Shown here: one piece after another, positions 6,332 to 8,996 of the stretch
Numbering within the stretch: the stretch's first letter is position 1
Layout: every line of letters starts with the position of its first letter
NCBI GenBank assembly: GCA_964383565.1
Contig: CAYLIK010000132.1
Coordinates: 1-8,996 of the forward strand
Direction of reading: 5' to 3'
Length of the DNA stretch: 8,996 nucleotides
DNA from: CANJQJ01 sp964383565
GTDB lineage: Bacteria > Pseudomonadota > Alphaproteobacteria > Sphingomonadales > Sphingomonadaceae
The notes under the pieces: generated by a model
Told to the model about the DNA's origin: nothing
The model's input: the letters and a program-made list of their open reading frames with translations, nothing else
The model's database searches: none
Made by a program: the position numbers and the translations under genes

Positions 6332-7063
6332 TCACCGCCCCATCATCTCCCGCGCGGCGGCATGGTAAGTCCGCCCGATCCGCACCTCCGCCCCGTCGTT
6401 CAGCACGGCATGCCATACGCCGAGCCCGTCATGCTTCAGCTTGGCGATGAAATCGCGCCGCACGATCGTCGATCGGTGCAGCCGGATGAACTTCTCCGGA
6501 TCGAGCCTGCGCTCCAGCTCGCTGATCGTCTGGTGCAGCAGGAAGCTGCGCTGTCCCATCCACAGCCGCATATAGTCGCGCTCGGCTTCGATCCGGTCGA
6601 TGTCGATCGCCGCCACCCGCACCATCTCGGCGCGGTGCGAGATCCAGAATTCCTCGGTCCACTGACTCTCCGCAGGCACCTCAGCAGCACCTGACCGCTT
6701 CTCCCGCACCCGACCGATCGCTTTGGCCAGCCGCTCCGGCGTCACCGGCTTCAGCAGATAATCGACCGCCGCCACGTCAAACGCCGCCACCGCGAAATGA
6801 TCGAAGGCGGTGCAGAAGATCACCGCGGGCCGCGCGGCCATCTTTTCAATCGCGCCCGCCACCTCGATCCCGCTTATCCCCGGCATGGCGATATCGAGCA
6901 GCAGCAGGTCGGGCGACAGCGCCTCCACCATCCGCAGCGCCGCCTCGCCATCGGTCGCGGTGCCGACCAGCGCCACGCCTTCGGTCTGCGCGCATAATAT
7001 CTGCAGCCGCTCGACCGCCAGCGGCTCGTCGTCGACGATCAGCATTCGCAGGTCAGCAGCCAT
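6332..7063 (-). CDS. LytTR-type response regulator
   Basis: This 243-residue transcription factor pairs an N-terminal receiver with a C-terminal LytTR DNA-binding domain. In the receiver, MLIVDDEPLA supplies the acidic pair D11/D12, LLLLDIAMPGISG contains the phosphoacceptor D57, T85 is the switch threonine in FCTAFDHF, and K105 is the conserved lysine in YLLKPVTPERL. The LytTR domain spans about 140-240, with RIEAERDYMRLWM, LHQTISELERRL, FIRLHRSTIVRRDFI and a final IGRTYHAAAREMM, all family hallmarks. Such proteins bind paired direct repeats about two helical turns apart. The start overlaps the end of the kinase gene by 11 bases, which points to translational coupling and a dedicated pair. 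The 3' end abuts the UrcA terminator hairpin. Target genes are unknown; the kinase upstream region carries suitable repeats. Confidence 0.96.
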   Translation of the reverse strand: MAADLRMLIVDDEPLAVERLQILCAQTEGVALVGTATDGEAALRMVEALSPDLLLLDIAMPGISGIEVAGAIEKMAARPAVIFCTAFDHFAVAAFDVAAVDYLLKPVTPERLAKAIGRVREKRSGAAEVPAESQWTEEFWISHRAEMVRVAAIDIDRIEAERDYMRLWMGQRSFLLHQTISELERRLDPEKFIRLHRSTIVRRDFIAKLKHDGLGVWHAVLNDGAEVRIGRTYHAAAREMMGR

Positions 7064-8327
7064 GGCGTACCATCGGCATCGCCAGGATCACCGAGAAGCC
7101 GCCCCCCGGCAGCGGCCCCCAGCGGCAGCTCGCTTTGTCGCCGAACCGCGCCAGCAACCGGTCCCGCACATTGGCCAGGCCGACCCCGGTGCCCGCGGGC
7201 TCATCCCCTGCCGCATCGCTGGCAGGCCCGCCGTCATTCTCCACGGTCACCAGCAGCCCGCCCGAATCCTCGCGCGCGCTGAGCCGGATCGTCACTGGCC
7301 TGCGGCTCCGCGCCACACCATATTTGACGGCATTCTCGACCAAAGGCTGCAGGATCAGCCCCGGCACGCAGGCATCCTTCAGCGTCTCGGGCAGATCGAT
7401 CTCGACCAGCATCCGCTTCGGAAAGCGCACCGCCTCGATATCCAGATAAAGCCGCTGTAGCTGCAATTCGTCGGAGAGCGGCACATCCTCGGTCGGATCG
7501 CCGCTGAGGCTGGTGCGAAAGAAGGTCGAAAGGTTGAGGATCATCTGCTCGGCCTCCGCCCGCTTGCCGATCATCACGAGAGAGGACAGCGAGTTGAGCG
7601 TGTTGAACAGGAAGTGCGGATTGACCTGATAGCGCAGCGCGCGAAGCTCCGCCGCCTGCGCCGCGCTGCGCAACCCCGCCGCCCGCCGCTCAAGCACCTT
7701 CACCGCGCCCGCATAGGAAAGCGCCAGATAAAGCGCCGCCCAGGCGATGAAGAAGAAATAGCCGTTCACCGAATTGTCCGCGATCGCCTTGGCGGGCGAT
7801 TTCTCGATCTCGTCAGGATGCTCGGTGCCCACCTGGATCGTCGTCATGCTCGGCGGCATCACTGGCTCTGGCGGCTCGGGAGGTTCCGTCGGCTCGACAA
7901 GGCCGTCTTCATCGATGGCAGGCGGCACCGGGATCTCGGGGATTTTGGGCGGCGAAGGCGTGGTGATGACGACCTTGGTATGGGAGGTCTTATGTTTCTC
8001 GTCGAGCTTGGCGAAGGCATACCAGTTGGTGGCACCATAGATCACCGCCGCCGGGATCGCGAGCAGCGCCCCCGCGATGATCCCGCGCTTCAGCGAGCCC
8101 TCGCCCAGCCGGCGCAGCAGCAGGTAGAAGACCCATGTCGCCGCCATGCTGACGGTGGTGACAATCGTGCGGCTGACCAGCATCGCCATCTGGTCTTCGC
8201 CGCCGAAAACGACAGCCGACCTGATCGTCACCAGCGCGAAGTAAAACAGCCAGAAAATGACGATCGACAGCAGAACGATGCGCAGCCGCAAGGATGGGGC
8301 GTGATCCGCCTCTGCTTCGGAGTCCAT
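7053..8327 (-). CDS. LytS/YehU-type sensor histidine kinase with proline-rich periplasmic loop
   Basis: The 424-residue protein is a membrane sensor kinase of the His_kinase (LytS/YehU) class and partner of the LytTR regulator it overlaps. Four membrane segments are visible at about 17-39, 52-71, 83-101 and 189-209, with arginine-rich cytoplasmic ends. Between the third and fourth lies an extracytoplasmic loop of about 87 residues, with 15 prolines among residues 124-159 including PPEPPEP. The kinase core follows: LRYQVNPHFLFNTLNSL with phosphoacceptor H238, ILQPLVENAVKYG with the N-box N332, and GTGVGLANVRDRL (379-391) as the ATP-lid glycine box. The input domain matches no named sensor module I know, so the signal is unknown. 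No good ribosome site precedes the ATG; a GC hairpin lies 11 bases upstream instead. The next internal Met would lose the first membrane segment, so this start is kept. Confidence 0.95.
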   Translation of the reverse strand: MDSEAEADHAPSLRLRIVLLSIVIFWLFYFALVTIRSAVVFGGEDQMAMLVSRTIVTTVSMAATWVFYLLLRRLGEGSLKRGIIAGALLAIPAAVIYGATNWYAFAKLDEKHKTSHTKVVITTPSPPKIPEIPVPPAIDEDGLVEPTEPPEPPEPVMPPSMTTIQVGTEHPDEIEKSPAKAIADNSVNGYFFFIAWAALYLALSYAGAVKVLERRAAGLRSAAQAAELRALRYQVNPHFLFNTLNSLSSLVMIGKRAEAEQMILNLSTFFRTSLSGDPTEDVPLSDELQLQRLYLDIEAVRFPKRMLVEIDLPETLKDACVPGLILQPLVENAVKYGVARSRRPVTIRLSAREDSGGLLVTVENDGGPASDAAGDEPAGTGVGLANVRDRLLARFGDKASCRWGPLPGGGFSVILAMPMVRHGC

Positions 8328-8338
8328 GCCGGATCATA

Positions 8339-8359
8339 GCGCGGGAGACCGGCCCGCGC
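8339..8359 (-). other. GC-rich hairpin in the kinase leader
   Basis: GCGCGGG (8339-8345) pairs with CCCGCGC (8353-8359) across a 7-base loop, in the 82-base gap between the DUF2171 gene and the kinase. No T run follows on the minus strand, so it does not look like an intrinsic terminator. It sits 11 bases before the kinase ATG, where a ribosome site would be expected, and could limit initiation. Confidence 0.45.
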
Positions 8360-8376
8360 AGCCCTTTCCCCGACGC

Positions 8377-8407
8377 TTGTCGAACATCAATGTAAGTTAG
8401 TCGAAAA
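8377..8407 (-). promoter_or_regulatory. Direct repeats with 21-bp phase, candidate LytTR binding sites
   Basis: GTCGAA occurs at 8379-8384 and 8400-8405, exactly 21 bp apart. Extended to ten bases (8377-8386 and 8398-8407), the two copies agree at eight positions, as T-x-GTCGAA-x-A. On the minus strand, the coding strand of the kinase operon, they read TTCGAC. Direct repeats with a spacing near 21 bp are the known arrangement for LytTR-domain regulators, and such a regulator is encoded in the operon downstream. The exact half-site differs from published AgrA-type consensus, so the assignment is inferred. Confidence 0.4.
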
Positions 8408-8409
8408 CC

Positions 8410-8679
8410 TCAGGAACGCAGATCCGCCAGCGGCTCGCCACCCTCTTCCTCTTCGAGCAAAGCGGCTTCCGCGGCGTTGGCCGACAAGCGAACATTGTTA
8501 CCCTCAACGGCCGCGACAAGGCCGCCCGATATATAATGATGATGGTCGCCATGCGATCCGCTATCCGCCTTGGTCAGCTTGATGCGATTGGCTTCCACGC
8601 GGTCCACCGTTCCCAAGTGCACGCCGTCTGCGCCGATGACGTCCATGTGGGGCTGGATCTGATCAAGGTTGATGCTCAT
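8410..8679 (-). CDS. DUF2171 domain protein, probable stress-induced
   Basis: The 89-residue product opens MSINLDQIQPHMDVIGADGVHLGTVDRVEANRIKLTK and continues with a histidine-rich GDHHHYI segment and GNNVRLSANAAEA. This is the DUF2171 pattern, a small beta-rich domain related to PRC barrels. Its molecular function is not established; genes of this type are often seen among stress-related genes of sphingomonads and other alphaproteobacteria. The C-terminal tail is acidic (LLEEEEGGEPL). The frame could be extended upstream to 8826, but the conserved domain starts at this ATG. The EcfG-type promoter at 8719-8744 would start transcription inside the longer frame, leaving a leader of about 30 bases. 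The ribosome site is weak. No terminator lies between it and the kinase gene 82 bases downstream. Confidence 0.88.
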   Translation of the reverse strand: MSINLDQIQPHMDVIGADGVHLGTVDRVEANRIKLTKADSGSHGDHHHYISGGLVAAVEGNNVRLSANAAEAALLEEEEGGEPLADLRS

Positions 8680-8718
8680 GGGATATCGCTTTCTGATGAC
8701 GGGGGTTCGTTGGGCGAG

Positions 8719-8744
8719 AACGGGTCGCGGCATCGGTCCGTTCC
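8719..8744 (-). promoter_or_regulatory. EcfG-type general stress response promoter
   Basis: On the minus strand GGAAC (8744-8740) is followed after 17 bases by CGTT (8722-8719). GGAAC-N16/17-CGTT is the known consensus for alphaproteobacterial EcfG sigma factors, which drive the general stress response through PhyR and NepR. The expected transcription start, around 8710, lies about 30 bases before the ATG of the DUF2171 gene, a sensible leader length. Confidence 0.72.
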
Positions 8745-8996
8745 GATCAGTTTTGAACTTTTCTTCCAACGGCGTGATGCTGGGGGCCCGGCTATCATCA
8801 CCTGTGGCTCGTGTTCTGCCCCACAAAAACCATTTTCCTACAGCCCCCCATTCATGCCATGCCGCGAGTCGCGGCCCACATTATTGAGAGTCACCCAAAA
8901 GGCTGGAGCCACCCCATGTCCGGCAATGATCATTTATGTCTTTCGCCCTTCCCCCGTTCGCGCGCCGGCCCACTCGCACGCGCTCACACACGCACG
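8745..8996. other. Right-hand region with no firm gene
   Basis: Upstream of the EcfG promoter I find no convincing gene. A perfect inverted repeat, GCCGCG-AGT-CGCGGC, sits at 8861-8875 with no T run on either side. The last 35 bases are rich in CG and CA dinucleotides. A 72-aa frame (8669-8887, +) overlaps the start of the DUF2171 gene and has no recognisable content. A short frame opening at 8916 is listed separately. Confidence 0.4.
8916..8996 (+). CDS. Possible start of a gene running off the window
   Basis: An ATG at 8916 with GGAG at 8905-8908, seven bases upstream, opens a frame that stays open to the window end (27 codons, beginning MSGNDHLCLSPF). The rest is rich in Arg, Pro and Ala, as expected of any frame in GC-rich DNA. 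A second ATG at 8936 in another frame also stays open. No family can be recognised. It could be the start of the next gene, a leader peptide, or chance. Confidence 0.22.
   Translation, partial: MSGNDHLCLSPFPRSRAGPLARAHTRT

Noticed and set aside
7614..8339. 241-codon plus-strand frame opposite the kinase
   Set aside because: It is an Arg/His/Asp-rich shadow of the kinase codons with no signature.
8680..8826. N-terminal extension of the DUF2171 protein to 8826
   Set aside because: The added residues contain no conserved sequence and the EcfG-type promoter would lie inside them, so transcripts would start too late.
8941..8996. CG/CA-rich end as a tandem repeat or CRISPR fragment
   Set aside because: The dinucleotide-rich stretch has no regular unit or spacer structure and is too short to judge at the window edge.

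Overview
The window looks like chromosomal DNA of a GC-rich alphaproteobacterium, most likely a sphingomonad (Sphingomonadales). The pointers are a UrcA-family secreted protein, a DUF2171 protein behind a promoter matching the alphaproteobacterial EcfG stress sigma-factor consensus, an alphaproteobacterial-type MreB, and a LytS/LytTR-like two-component pair. No rRNA, tRNA, transposase, integrase or CRISPR array was seen. The assignment rests on recognising protein families by eye, not on a database search.

Layout from left to right. (1) The 3' end of a spermidine-synthase-like methyltransferase-fold gene (1-462, +). (2) A hairpin-rich intergenic stretch leads into a same-strand cluster: a 69-aa unknown protein (721-930), a complete mreB (988-2031) and a short DUF1508/YegP-like protein (2090-2293). 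No mreC, mreD, pbp2 or rodA follows, so this mreB is an orphan and probably an extra copy. (3) A divergent pair: a flavin-dependent acyl-CoA-dehydrogenase-fold monooxygenase (2316-3530, -) and a NodD-subfamily LysR regulator (3685-4608, +). Their 154-bp shared spacer carries two ATC-N9-GAT motifs exactly 30 bp apart. (4) A dihydropteroate synthase, folP (4611-5693, -), converges on the LysR gene with two bases between the stops. (5) A UrcA-family secreted protein (5911-6264, +) with a textbook intrinsic terminator. (6) A LytTR response regulator (6332-7063, -) overlaps its sensor histidine kinase (7053-8327, -) by 11 bp. The kinase has a proline-rich extracytoplasmic loop. A pair of 21-bp-phased direct repeats lies upstream of the kinase. 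(7) A DUF2171 protein (8410-8679, -) with the EcfG-type promoter, then a mostly non-coding right edge.

How the genes may work together: the LysR protein probably controls the neighbouring oxygenase and itself. The kinase and LytTR regulator form one translationally coupled signalling unit that may autoregulate through the direct repeats. Transcription from the stress promoter of the DUF2171 gene could run on into the kinase operon, since no terminator was found between them. The rest look like independent housekeeping or accessory units. I see no clearly new multi-gene system. The most unusual local features are the orphan mreB between two small genes, the paired NodD-type operator, and the proline-rich sensor kinase with its phased repeats.
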